DNA from: CALFMR01 sp035550595 | GTDB taxonomy: Bacteria; Acidobacteriota; Vicinamibacteria; Vicinamibacterales; SCN-69-37 | DNA: 55,789 nt | Assembly (NCBI GenBank): GCA_035550595.1 | Contig: DASZOV010000132.1 | Coordinates: 1 to 55,789 of the forward strand | Direction of reading: 5' to 3' | Shown: piece by piece, positions 1 to 7,197 of the stretch | Numbering within the stretch: position 1 is the first letter of the stretch | Layout of the letters: each line of letters starts with the position of its first letter | Notes under the pieces: generated by a model | What the model saw: only the letters and a program-made list of their open reading frames with translations | Database searches by the model: none | What the model was told of the DNA's origin: nothing | Translations under genes and position numbers: made by a program

Positions 1-486
1 GCCGCCGATGCGCAGGTAGCTCGGGAACATCCGGAAGCCGGCGAGCATCTCGTTGAAGTTCAGGAGCTGCTCGCGCTCGCGGAAGCAATACATCATCACG
101 GAGATCGCGCCGATCTCCATGCCGTGCGTGCCGAGCCAGACGAGATGGCTGCTGAGCCGCTGCAGCTCGGCGATGAGCACGCGAATCCAGATGACGCGCT
201 CGGGAATCGCGTCCTCGATGCCGAGCAGGCGCTCGGCCGCCAGACAGAACGCCAGGCTGTTCGACTGCGGCCCCAGATAGTCCATGCGCTCGACGAGCGG
301 GATGACCTGCTGCCACTTCTTCTGCTCGGCCGTCTTCTCGATGCCCGTGTGGAGGAACCCGATCGTCGGATCGAGCGAGACGATCGTCTCGCCGTCGAGC
401 TCGAGCACGAGGCGCAGCACGCCGTGCGTGCTGGGGTGCTGCGGCCCCATGTTGACGGTCAAGGTCTCGGTGCGAATGTCTGACAT
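1..486 (-). CDS. nuoD: NADH-quinone oxidoreductase subunit D, N-terminal part (runs off window)
   Basis: Translation from the ATG at 486 gives MSDIRTETLTVNMGPQHPS followed by THGVLRLVLELDGE, the hallmark N-terminus of the 49-kDa subunit of complex I. Further in come the GFLHTGIEK and MDYLGP segments. NuoD sits in the peripheral arm next to the quinone pocket, facing the cytoplasm. About 162 codons are present; the C-terminal remainder lies before base 1. It follows gmhA by 49 nt in the nuoA-B-C-gmhA-D order, so it is probably co-transcribed. Identity is firm from family motifs; only the length cannot be judged. Confidence 0.96.
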   Translation of the reverse strand, partial: MSDIRTETLTVNMGPQHPSTHGVLRLVLELDGETIVSLDPTIGFLHTGIEKTAEQKKWQQVIPLVERMDYLGPQSNSLAFCLAAERLLGIEDAIPERVIWIRVLIAELQRLSSHLVWLGTHGMEIGAISVMMYCFREREQLLNFNEMLAGFRMFPSYLRIGG

Positions 487-535
487 GGGCGCGAAATCTC
501 GTCCGATCGTTACGCGTCTCGACCTGCGGGCGGTC

Positions 536-1138
536 TCACCGCGCGGCGCGGCCGCGCTGCTCGACCAAATCACAAATCACGTGCAGCACCACGCGCTGCG
601 CTTCCTGGACCCGCGCGGCCGACGCATCGGGCACGTGCACGTGCACGTCGGCGAGCCGGCCGGTTTCGCCGCCCGTCCCGCCGGTGAGCGCCACGGTCCT
701 GAGCGATCGATCGAGCGCCCAGCGCAACGCTTCGTTCACATTGGCCGACGTCCCGCTGGTCGTGATCGCCAGCGCCACGTCGCCCGCGACGCCGAACGCC
801 TCGACCTGCCGCGCGAAGACGGCCTCGAACCCGAAGTCGTTCGCCACGCTCGTGACGACCGACGAATCCGACGTCAGCGCCAGCACCGGCAGCGCCGGCC
901 GCTCGACGTCCCGTCCGAACCGGCCGACCAGCTCGGCCGCGAAATGCTCGGCGTCGGCCGCACTTCCGCCGTTGCCGAAGACGAGCACCTTGTGCCCCGC
1001 GCTGAGCGCCTCGTGAACAGCGGATGCGGCGGCGACGATCGCGTCAGCCTGCTCGTCGGCCACGCGGCGGAACAAGTCGATCGCTTCGCCGAAGACGGCG
1101 CGGACGCGACCGATCTCGCCGGCCCCAGCCTCATCCAC
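536..1138 (-). CDS. gmhA: Phosphoheptose isomerase-like SIS protein, embedded in the nuo operon
   Basis: About 200 residues with the SIS-domain sugar-phosphate signature FGNGGSAADAEHFAAELVGRF and the serine/threonine-rich ITTSGTSANVNEAL loop, typical of sedoheptulose-7-phosphate isomerase GmhA (usual length about 190). GmhA makes D-glycero-D-manno-heptose 7-phosphate, the first step to ADP-heptose for LPS core. I chose the GTG at 1138 because it overlaps the nuoC stop by 8 nt and begins just before the conserved helix; the reading frame is open further upstream only as nuoC antiphase sequence. It lies between nuoC and nuoD, an odd place. The rest of the heptose pathway (gmhB, hldE1, hldE2, waaF) is near the other end of the window. 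Another SIS-type phosphosugar function such as DiaA cannot be excluded. Confidence 0.88.
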   Translation of the reverse strand: MDEAGAGEIGRVRAVFGEAIDLFRRVADEQADAIVAAASAVHEALSAGHKVLVFGNGGSAADAEHFAAELVGRFGRDVERPALPVLALTSDSSVVTSVANDFGFEAVFARQVEAFGVAGDVALAITTSGTSANVNEALRWALDRSLRTVALTGGTGGETGRLADVHVHVPDASAARVQEAQRVVLHVICDLVEQRGRAAR

Positions 1139-1775
1139 GTTCGGCAGACCCCGCGTCGCCCGCTCCCTCTGTCCCCGCGGCCGGACGGGGCGCGGGACCG
1201 CTCGCGCGCTCGGCGCGCTCGCGCTCGGCACGGATCGCCTGCGTGAACTCCTCGATCGACAACTGCACGGGCTCCCAGGACGTCGCGTCCTTGCGAATCT
1301 GCACTGCGTAGTCCTTGCGCAGCGGGTAGCCTTCCCAGTCCTCGGGCATGAGCAGCCGCCGCAGGTCGGGATGGCCCTCGAACACGACGCCGAACAAGTC
1401 GAATACCTCGCGCTCGAGCCAGTTGGCGCCTGGAAACACCGGCACCACGCTCGGCACGCGGGCATCGTCGCCCGCCACGCGCACTTTCAGGCGAAGACGC
1501 CGGGCCGGGGCCGCGCCATTCGGCTGCGCATACGCGGCACCGATGCAGGCCAGGTGATAGACGATTTCGAAGCGCGGCTCCGCAGGCAGTCGATCGACCG
1601 CCGTCACCTCGAGGAGCAGCGCGAACTGCAGCGCCGGGTCGTCGCGCAAATGCCGGCACACGTCGACGATGCGATCGCGCTCGACCTCGATGGTCGGCAT
1701 GTCGGTCGCGGTCCCGGGCTCGAAGGCGGCGCCGGGAAAGGCCTGCCGGAGGACGTCGATGACGGGTTCGGGCAT
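1131..1775 (-). CDS. nuoC: NADH-quinone oxidoreductase subunit C
   Basis: A 214-residue protein with the complex I 30-kDa subunit signature near residues 115-155: EREVFDLFGVVFEGHPDLRR followed by LLMPEDWEGYPLRKDY. It is part of the peripheral arm and contacts NuoD and NuoB. The length is that of a free-standing NuoC; it is not fused to NuoD, which is encoded separately after gmhA. The C-terminus is an Ala/Glu/Arg-rich tail after the conserved block. The stop overlaps the proposed gmhA start by 8 nt and nuoB ends 12 nt upstream, indicating an operon. Confidence 0.95.
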   Translation of the reverse strand: MPEPVIDVLRQAFPGAAFEPGTATDMPTIEVERDRIVDVCRHLRDDPALQFALLLEVTAVDRLPAEPRFEIVYHLACIGAAYAQPNGAAPARRLRLKVRVAGDDARVPSVVPVFPGANWLEREVFDLFGVVFEGHPDLRRLLMPEDWEGYPLRKDYAVQIRKDATSWEPVQLSIEEFTQAIRAERERAERASGPAPRPAAGTEGAGDAGSAERG

Positions 1776-1787
1776 GGGGGCGGCCGC

Positions 1788-2252
1788 CTACGCGCTCATC
1801 CGCTGCCGGTCGATCTTGCGCTGGAGCTGCACGATCCCGTAGATGAGCGCCTCGGGCCGCGGCGGACAGCCGGGCACGAACACGTCGATCGGCACGATCT
1901 GGTCGCAGCCCTGGACGACGGCGTAGTTGTCGAAGACACCGCCGCAGCTCGCGCAGGCACCCATCGAGATGACCCACTTGGGCTCGGGCATCTGGTCGTA
2001 GATGCGGCGCAGGACCGGCGCCATCTTGCGCGAGAGCCTGCCCGCCACGATCATCAGGTCCGACTGGCGCGGCGATCCGCGGAAGACCTCGGCGCCGAAG
2101 CGCGCGATGTCATAGCGGCCGCAGCTCATGGCCATCATCTCGATGGCGCAGCAGGCCAAGCCGAAAGTGACCGGCCAGATAGCCGATCGCCGGGCCCACT
2201 GGACCATCTTCTCGACGGTCGTCGTCAGGATGGGAATTTCGAGCTCGGGCAT
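1788..2252 (-). CDS. nuoB: NADH-quinone oxidoreductase subunit B
   Basis: A 154-residue protein with the full set of cluster N2 ligands: adjacent C34-C35 in FGLACCAIEMM, C100 in GACASCGG and C129 in VPGCPPRPEAL. N2 is the terminal [4Fe-4S] cluster that hands electrons to quinone. Length and motifs are canonical. It lies between nuoA (95 nt upstream) and nuoC (12 nt downstream) on the same strand. The 95-nt nuoA-nuoB gap is the longest within this nuo block; I see no clear promoter in it. Confidence 0.97.
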   Translation of the reverse strand: MPELEIPILTTTVEKMVQWARRSAIWPVTFGLACCAIEMMAMSCGRYDIARFGAEVFRGSPRQSDLMIVAGRLSRKMAPVLRRIYDQMPEPKWVISMGACASCGGVFDNYAVVQGCDQIVPIDVFVPGCPPRPEALIYGIVQLQRKIDRQRMSA

Positions 2253-2347
2253 GGGTGAGGAACGCGCCTACCTTCCATTCAATCAGTCGACCGGTCCCTC
2301 GTGCAATGGCCGCGCCGCCGGCCGGCGCGATCGGGACCGCCGATCCG

Positions 2348-2719
2348 TCACCGGGTCCGGCGCTCTTCGCCCCAATCGAAGGCGCCCTTGCGCCACACGT
2401 AGATGAAGCCGGTCACGAGCAGCAGGAAGAAGGTCACGAGCTGCCAGAACCCGACCATCCCGAGATCACGGAACGCGACGGCCCACGGATAGAGGAACGC
2501 CACCTCGATGTCGAACAGCAGGAAGACCATCGCCACGAGGTAGAACTTGATCGACTGACGCTCACGCGCGTCGCCGACGGCCGGCATGCCGCATTCATAG
2601 GGCGCCAGCTTTTCGGGCGAAGGTTTGCGCGGGCCGAGGAACTGGGAGAGGAGCACGGAGCCGGCCGCGAAGCCGACACCGAGACCGATCATGATCAGGA
2701 TTGGCAGAAATCCTTCCAT
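2348..2719 (-). CDS. nuoA: NADH-quinone oxidoreductase subunit A
   Basis: A 123-residue membrane protein with three hydrophobic segments (about residues 5-27, 63-85 and 92-113). It carries the NuoA signature PYECGMPAVGDARERQSIKF (about residues 40-60), then FLLFDIEVAFLYPWAVAF. This loop lines the quinone cavity between the membrane and peripheral arms. It is the first gene of the nuo block. A plausible promoter and an inverted repeat lie about 75-120 nt upstream. Confidence 0.95.
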   Translation of the reverse strand: MEGFLPILIMIGLGVGFAAGSVLLSQFLGPRKPSPEKLAPYECGMPAVGDARERQSIKFYLVAMVFLLFDIEVAFLYPWAVAFRDLGMVGFWQLVTFFLLLVTGFIYVWRKGAFDWGEERRTR

Positions 2720-2780
2720 CGATCCGCGATCTCCCTGGGGAAGCCGTCCGGCAGCGGCGGTGTCCCACGGTCGCCCGCGA

Positions 2781-2803
2781 GCTTGTTCGTCCGCCGAACA
2801 AGC
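2781..2803. promoter_or_regulatory. Perfect 9-bp inverted repeat at the predicted nuo transcription start
   Basis: GCTTGTTCG (2781-2789), a 5-nt spacer, then CGAACAAGC (2795-2803), a perfect dyad. It begins immediately downstream of the predicted -10. It could be an operator or a 5'-terminal mRNA hairpin; the sequence alone does not decide. Confidence 0.45.
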
Positions 2804-2807
2804 GAAG

Positions 2808-2837
2808 ATGCTAGCGAACCGGGACGAGACAAGTCAA
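2808..2837 (-). promoter_or_regulatory. Candidate nuo operon promoter
   Basis: On the minus strand, TTGACT (2837-2832) and TAGCAT (2813-2808) are separated by 18 nt, resembling -35 and -10 hexamers (5/6 and 4/6 matches). Predicted transcription starts near 2801, about 80 nt before the nuoA ATG. The promoter lies directly beside a dispersed repeat (2852-2951). Confidence 0.4.
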
Positions 2838-2851
2838 CGAACGGGGGCAGA

Positions 2852-2951
2852 ATTAAAAAAGATGACAATCGCGAAACCCCGACCGTAGGGAGGGTGTTGA
2901 GCGCCGTAGCGCTTGGGGGTGGGGCCCCAAGCGCACTGCAAAGAAGTTGAC
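2852..2951 (+). repeat. Dispersed structured intergenic element R1, copy 1
   Basis: A 100-bp non-coding block, starting ATTAAAAAAGATGAC and ending ACTGCAAAGAAGTTGAC, that is repeated with changes at 48981-49069. It holds hairpin I (2877-2894, CCCCGACCGTAGGGAGGG) and hairpin II (2909-2934, a 10-bp GCGCTTGGGG/CCCCAAGCGC stem with loop GTGGGG). A GCGC-CGTA-GCGC mini-stem (2901-2912) competes with hairpin II for its 5' arm. Compared with copy 2 the stems change on both sides while loops and ends are kept. Confidence 0.75.
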
Positions 2952-2973
2952 ACCACCACGACTGAAAAAGCCT

Positions 2974-3000
2974 CACGCGAAGTCGCGAAGATCGCGAAGC
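2974..3000. repeat. Short tandem repeat of CGCGAAG units
   Basis: Three CGCGAAG units start at 2976, 2984 and 2993 (spacings 8 and 9). They sit between R1 copy 1 and the 3' end of the interrupted gene, and look like a short intergenic repeat rather than coding sequence. The following stretch (about 2997-3018, overlapping the stop at 3006-3008) resembles 13367-13388, with shared core AAGCGTGTYTCA. Confidence 0.5.
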
Positions 3001-3005
3001 GTGTC

Positions 3006-3605
3006 TCAGAAGCTCACTCGGAAGCGAATGGCCGCCGTCGAGGCCGTCGGCGGCTCGGCACGAACCGGATCGGGCCGGCGGTAGATCTCCTGCCAGGAGT
3101 GGATCCCCGAGTCGAATCCGCCACCCAAAAGTGCGCCAACCGCGATGGCCACTGTCCAGTCGCGACCGTTGTGCTCACCATCGAAGCCTTGACCACACCA
3201 TTACCACTTGAGGCAGGCGAAGATGGCGGCAGCGCCGATGATGGCGCCATTGACGATGCTGTCGTCTTTCTGGACCGACACGCGCCGCACGTCATCGAAC
3301 TTGACGGGCGTCGGGATGTAACGCGGCGACGCCAGGAACTCCGGATTGCGCACGCCAATCACGATCTCGGTGTCGTCGGCCGAGATCAGCCGGCCACGCA
3401 CTTTCCCGTGATCGGTCCGGACGGTCACCTGACGCGAGAGGAACGACTGCGCCCAGGGCATCGTCTTGACGGACTGCGCCGCCGCGCCCGCGGCGGCTTG
3501 CGCGCCGAGCACGACCGAATGGACGCCGATCGCGGCGACCGTGGCAAGTGCCACCGCGATATGCGACGGGCCCGGCCGACGTCTCATGGAGCGGCGTCCA
3601 GTCAT
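3006..3605 (-). pseudogene. Secreted hypothetical protein interrupted by an in-frame TAA
   Basis: From ATG 3605 (or 3587) the frame encodes a signal-peptide-like N-terminus (hydrophobic stretch with IAVALATVAAIGVHSVVLGAQA), then a small beta-rich domain (VTVRTDHGKVRGRLISADD, resembling an Sm/SH3-like barrel), then a Gly/Ala-rich hydrophobic segment. A TAA at 3203-3201 ends it after CLKW. The same frame then stays open for 64 codons (WCGQGFDGEHNGRDW, then AVGALLGGGFDSGIHSW, then QEIYRRP) to a TGA at 3008-3006. The downstream stretch has a glycine-zipper-like segment that completes the membrane-associated domain. I read it as one gene of about 200 codons with a nonsense mutation, sequencing error or recoded stop. 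Function unknown. Confidence 0.7.
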
Positions 3606-3758
3606 GTCGTCTCTGCCTACCAAGCAGTGAATAGCGACAGTCATAACACAAGCGAGCCGACCAAAGACGGCCCATGGCGAACGTTTCCCCGTCACTCGCC
3701 CGTCGCGCCCGTGCTCGACTCATCGACATGCCCGTCGCGGGTGGACGGCCGTCGGACG

Positions 3759-3764
3759 TACCAT
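3759..3764 (+). promoter_or_regulatory. -10-like TACCAT, 5 nt before the AraC-family start
   Basis: TACCAT ends 5 nt before ATG 3770. This matches the TANNNT-near-start pattern of several other genes here and favours a leaderless or nearly leaderless transcript starting at that ATG. No convincing -35 was seen. Confidence 0.4.
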
Positions 3765-3769
3765 GGGCC

Positions 3770-4222
3770 ATGACCGGGAAGGTCGAGGAATTGAACCGAC
3801 GGCTGCTGCGCGCCCGCGATGCGATGGACCGGGCCTACGCGCGGCCGCTCGACATCCGCGGCGTGGCGCGGGTGGCAGGCCTCTCCCGGGCTCATTTCAT
3901 TCGAAGCTTCCGCGCTTGCTTCGGCGAGACGCCACACAACTACCTCCAGCGTCGCCGTGTCGAGCGTGCGATGTTCCTGCTGCGCGAGACCGAGCGGAGC
4001 GTGACCGACGTGTGCTTCGACGTCGGCTTCACGAGCCTGGGGACGTTCAGCAGGACATTCCGCGCCATCGTCGGCAAGACGCCGTCGGCGTACCGGCGGG
4101 GGCACGAGCCGATCGAAGCGCCCCACTGCTTCCAGATGGCTGCGACCCGGCCTCGGCTGGCGGCCGGCGTCGCGGCACGATCGAGCACTTTCGGAGAAGC
4201 ATCAACGGGCGCGGCACGCTAG
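3770..4222 (+). CDS. AraC-family transcriptional regulator (DNA-binding domain only)
   Basis: A 150-residue protein made almost entirely of an AraC/XylS double helix-turn-helix domain. The first HTH includes DIRGVARVAGLSRAHFIRSF, and the second includes SVTDVCFDVGFTSLGTFSRT followed by FRAIVGKTPSAYR. There is no N-terminal ligand-binding domain, so it may act as a small stand-alone activator. I chose ATG 3770 because a TACCAT -10-like box lies 5 nt upstream; in-frame ATGs at 3674 and 3728 would add residues with no family resemblance. It is 42 nt upstream of, and probably co-transcribed with, a VOC-family protein, a common pairing. Confidence 0.88.
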   Translation: MTGKVEELNRRLLRARDAMDRAYARPLDIRGVARVAGLSRAHFIRSFRACFGETPHNYLQRRRVERAMFLLRETERSVTDVCFDVGFTSLGTFSRTFRAIVGKTPSAYRRGHEPIEAPHCFQMAATRPRLAAGVAARSSTFGEASTGAAR

Positions 4223-4264
4223 CCTTGGCGTCGTTCGCTATCACTCGCCAAGGAGAACCCCGTC

Positions 4265-4684
4265 ATGATCACGAAGCTCAACGTCGCATCCATCTACGTC
4301 CTCGACAAAGACGAAGCGCTCGACTTCTACGTCGAGAAGCTCGGGTTGGAAAAGGGCCACGACGTGCGACAGGGTACGTACCGCTGGCTCACGGTACGCG
4401 TCCCCGGTGAGGGCACCGAAATCTCCCTCGAAGTCCCGGGCGCGCCGCTGCACGACGAGGCGACAGCCGCCCGACTCCGTGAGCTCATCACCAAGGGCGC
4501 GATGGGCGGCCTCGTCTTCATCGCCGCTGACGTCCGCGCGTTCTACGAGACGCTCAGGGAGCGCGGGGTCACCGACTTCACTCAGGAGCCCACCGACCAC
4601 TTCTATGGCACGGACATGGGAGTGCGCGACCCGTTCGGCAATGCCATCCGCATCCTGCAGCAGGGGAAAAGCGCGACGGCCTGA
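4265..4684 (+). CDS. VOC-superfamily (glyoxalase/bleomycin-resistance fold) protein
   Basis: A 139-residue single-domain vicinal-oxygen-chelate protein with paired beta-alpha-beta-beta-beta modules: ASIYVLDKDEALDFYVEKLG at the start and the typical end YGTDMGVRDPFGNAIRILQ. A good ribosome-binding site (AAGGAG at 4250-4255) precedes the ATG. Substrate cannot be assigned; VOC proteins act as isomerases, lyases, dioxygenases or binding proteins. The position directly after an AraC regulator suggests regulated expression, perhaps in response to a small electrophile or antibiotic; that is inference. Confidence 0.88.
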   Translation: MITKLNVASIYVLDKDEALDFYVEKLGLEKGHDVRQGTYRWLTVRVPGEGTEISLEVPGAPLHDEATAARLRELITKGAMGGLVFIAADVRAFYETLRERGVTDFTQEPTDHFYGTDMGVRDPFGNAIRILQQGKSATA

Positions 4685-4713
4685 CACGCGGCACGCCGCA
4701 GGCACCGTCTCCC

Positions 4714-4746
4714 TTCGAAGTTCGAAGTTGAAAGTTCGAAGTTGAC
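4714..4746. repeat. Heptanucleotide repeat R2, copy A
   Basis: Four consecutive heptads (TTCGAAG, TTCGAAG, TTGAAAG, TTCGAAG) followed by TTGAC, in the gap between the VOC gene and the next glycosyltransferase. Related arrays occur at 13408, 39571 and 50174. Confidence 0.75.
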
Positions 4747-4758
4747 CCGGCCAGATCG

Positions 4759-4764
4759 TACACT
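4759..4764 (+). promoter_or_regulatory. -10-like TACACT, 6 nt before the glycosyltransferase start
   Basis: TACACT ends 6 nt before ATG 4771. The TTGACC at 4742-4747, supplied by the R2 repeat, is only 11 nt upstream and so is not a canonical -35. Fits the leaderless pattern. Confidence 0.4.
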
Positions 4765-4770
4765 TCCCTC

Positions 4771-6123
4771 ATGCGTCTCGCATGGTTCACGCCGTGGCCG
4801 CCGCAGCGGACGGGGGTTGCGGGTCGGTCGGCCGAGCTCGTGCTGGCGCTGGCCGCGCGCGGGCTCGGGGTCGATGTCTTCGTCGACGACCGCGTCGTAC
4901 CGGTGCGGCGCGTGGGTGACGGGCCGCCGGTGGCGGGCGACGTCCGCGTGCAGAGCGCGCACGAGTTCGTCTGGCGCGACGCGCGCGGGCAGTACGACCT
5001 GGTCGTCTATCAGATGGGCAACTCGTCGGCGCACGAGTTCATCTGGCCGTATCTCACGCGTTGGCCCGGGCTCACGATCTTTCACGACCTCCGCCTGCAC
5101 CACGCACGCGGGCACGCGCTGCTGTCGCAGCATCGCGTCGATGCCTACCGGCGCGAGCTGGCCTGGAGCGAGCCGGCTCTCTCGCCAGATGCGGCCGAGC
5201 TGGCGATCGCGGGACTGGACGGGACGTACTACTACATGTGGCCGATGCACCGGCTGGCGGTTGCCTCGTCGCGTGCGGTCGGCGTTCACACGCGGATGGG
5301 CGCCGCCGCGCTCGCAGCCGCGTGGCCGGATCGCCCCGTCGGCTACGTCGCGCTCGGCGAGGGCCGCGCGACGCCCGTCTCCGACGCGGCGCGTGCCGAG
5401 GCGCGCGCTCGTGTCGGCGCCGCACCGGACGACGTGCTGTTCGGCGTGTTCGGCGCGCTCACGCCGGAGAAGCGCATCGAGCCCATCGTCAAGGCGTTCG
5501 CCGTGGCGCACGCGCGCGTGCCGAAGACACGGCTCGTCGCCGCTGGCGTACTCTCGCGGGATGTCGACTGGGCTGGCCTCGTCGCCACGCACGGTCTCGC
5601 CGATGCCGCGACGCACGTCGATGCGCTGGCCGATGAACAGTTCGACGAGACGATCGCGGCGTGCGACGTGACGTTGCACCTTCGATGGCCGACGGCAATC
5701 GAAACGTCGGGGCCGTGGCTCCGCGCGATCGCCGCCGGCCGCGCGACGGTGACCACCGCGCTCGAACATCTCGCGGACGTTCCCGCGTTGGATCCGCGCA
5801 CGTGGCGGCCGTACGTGCCCGATGGCGCCGCGCCCGTGTCGGTCGCGGTCGACATCCTGGACGAAGATCATTCGCTGCGCCGCGCGCTGTCGCGGCTCGC
5901 AGCCGACGCGGCGCTTCGCGCGCGCCTGGGCGACGCGGCACGCCGCCACTGGGAAGCCGAGCACACGGTCGAGCGCATGGTGCAGGACACTCTGGATCTC
6001 GCCATGCGCGCGGCCGCCGCGCCGGCTCCCCCACCGGTCGCCCCGCCCGTCGGACCTGCGTCCGATCCGTACGCGTACGCGCGCGAGCTGCTCGCGGCGT
6101 TCCCCGAGGTCCCATGCATGTGA
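4771..6123 (+). CDS. GT-B fold glycosyltransferase (GT4-like)
   Basis: A 450-residue cytoplasmic glycosyltransferase. The N-terminal domain begins MRLAWFTPWPPQRTGVAGRS, a typical GT4 start. The C-terminal domain begins with VLFGVFGALTPEKRIEPIVKAF, the usual nucleotide-sugar-binding segment, followed by ETSGPWLRAIAAGRATVTT. The last 40 residues are Pro/Ala-rich. It probably adds a sugar to a surface polysaccharide; donor and acceptor unknown. It overlaps thiS by 10 nt, so thiS may be translated from the same message. The start at 4771 is supported by a -10-like hexamer 6 nt upstream. Confidence 0.85.
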   Translation: MRLAWFTPWPPQRTGVAGRSAELVLALAARGLGVDVFVDDRVVPVRRVGDGPPVAGDVRVQSAHEFVWRDARGQYDLVVYQMGNSSAHEFIWPYLTRWPGLTIFHDLRLHHARGHALLSQHRVDAYRRELAWSEPALSPDAAELAIAGLDGTYYYMWPMHRLAVASSRAVGVHTRMGAAALAAAWPDRPVGYVALGEGRATPVSDAARAEARARVGAAPDDVLFGVFGALTPEKRIEPIVKAFAVAHARVPKTRLVAAGVLSRDVDWAGLVATHGLADAATHVDALADEQFDETIAACDVTLHLRWPTAIETSGPWLRAIAAGRATVTTALEHLADVPALDPRTWRPYVPDGAAPVSVAVDILDEDHSLRRALSRLAADAALRARLGDAARRHWEAEHTVERMVQDTLDLAMRAAAAPAPPPVAPPVGPASDPYAYARELLAAFPEVPCM

Positions 6124-6314
6124 TGCTGAACGGCGAGCCGACCGAACTGCCCGGCCCGATGACGATTGCCGCGCTTCTCGAGCGCCTCGGCATCGACGGC
6201 CGCATGGTCGCCGTCGAGTACAACCTCACGATCATCAAGCGCGCGCGCTATGCGGAGACGACGATCGAGCCCGACGCCGAGATCGAGATCGTCGCGTTCG
6301 TCGGCGGCGGCTGA
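6114..6314 (+). CDS. thiS: Sulfur carrier protein ThiS
   Basis: A 66-residue ubiquitin-fold protein: MHVMLNGEPTELPGPMTIAA followed by LLERLGIDGRMVAVEYN, and the diagnostic C-terminal Gly-Gly (VAFVGGG). The terminal glycine is adenylated and thiocarboxylated to deliver sulfur to ThiG for the thiazole half of thiamine. The start codon lies inside the end of the upstream glycosyltransferase gene (10-nt overlap); ATG 6123 is an alternative. thiG follows 31 nt downstream. No other thiamine genes or TPP riboswitch are visible in the window. Confidence 0.93.
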   Translation: MHVMLNGEPTELPGPMTIAALLERLGIDGRMVAVEYNLTIIKRARYAETTIEPDAEIEIVAFVGGG

Positions 6315-6345
6315 CACCGCCCGGGCGATGCGTTAAGCTGACGCG

Positions 6346-7137
6346 ATGGTCGACCCGCTCGTCATTGCCGGACGCACGTTCACCTCACGAATCATCGTGG
6401 GCACCGGCAAGTACCCGTCGCACGCGGTGATGAAAGCCGCGCACGAGGCGTCGGGCACCGAGATGGTCACGGTCGCCGTCCGGCGCGTGGATCTCACGGC
6501 GAAGGGCGCGGGCGCGCTGCTCGAGTGGATCGACACGTCGCACATCTTCATCCTGCCCAACACGGCCGGCTGCTACACGGCGGACGATGCCGTCCGCACG
6601 GCGCGGCTCGGACGCGAAGCCGGTCTTTCGAACTGGGTGAAACTCGAAGTCATCGGCGACCAAGAAACGCTCTTCCCCGACACCGAGGCGCTCGTCGCCG
6701 CTACCCGCACGCTCGTCAAGGACGGCTTCGTCGTCCTGCCCTACACGAACGACGATCCGATCGTGGCGCGCAAGCTCGAGGACGCAGGCGCCGCCGCCGT
6801 CATGCCGCTTGGCGCGCCCATCGGCTCGGGACTCGGCATCCAGAACGCGAACAATCTGCAGATCATCAAGGAACGCGCGGGCGTGCCGGTCATCGTGGAT
6901 GCGGGCGTCGGCACGGCATCGGACGCGGCCGTCGCGATGGAGCTCGGCGCCGACGGCGTGCTGATGAATTCGGCCATCGCCGGCGCGTCCGATCCGCCGC
7001 TCATGGCCGCGGCCATGAAGGCGGCCGTCTTCGCGGGCCGGCTCGCTTTCCTCGCCGGCCGCATCGAACGTAAACGCTACGCGACGGCCAGCAGTCCGAC
7101 GAGCGGACTCGTCACCACCGCACGGCGGTCCGGATAA
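6346..7137 (+). CDS. thiG: Thiazole synthase ThiG
   Basis: A 263-residue TIM-barrel protein with the ThiG landmarks: FTSRIIVGTGKY near the N-terminus, PNTAGCYTADDAV, the Schiff-base lysine in NWVKLEVIGD (about residue 105), VMPLGAPIGSGLGI, and the phosphate-binding VDAGVGTASDAAVAMELGAD. It condenses the ThiS thiocarboxylate, deoxyxylulose phosphate and dehydroglycine into the thiazole phosphate. A TAAGCT hexamer lies 6 nt before the ATG, so the gene may also have its own near-leaderless transcript. Confidence 0.96.
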   Translation: MVDPLVIAGRTFTSRIIVGTGKYPSHAVMKAAHEASGTEMVTVAVRRVDLTAKGAGALLEWIDTSHIFILPNTAGCYTADDAVRTARLGREAGLSNWVKLEVIGDQETLFPDTEALVAATRTLVKDGFVVLPYTNDDPIVARKLEDAGAAAVMPLGAPIGSGLGIQNANNLQIIKERAGVPVIVDAGVGTASDAAVAMELGADGVLMNSAIAGASDPPLMAAAMKAAVFAGRLAFLAGRIERKRYATASSPTSGLVTTARRSG

Positions 7138-7197
7138 CGGTGCGCGTCCGGCGCACGCCACGCATGGTCGCCTTCCTCGAGCCCCGGCGGATCTGAC

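Noticed and set aside
4742..4764. TTGACC/TACACT as a normal -35/-10 promoter before the 4771 glycosyltransferase
   Set aside because: The spacer is only 11 nt. TTGACC is the end of repeat R2; only the -10-like hexamer was kept.
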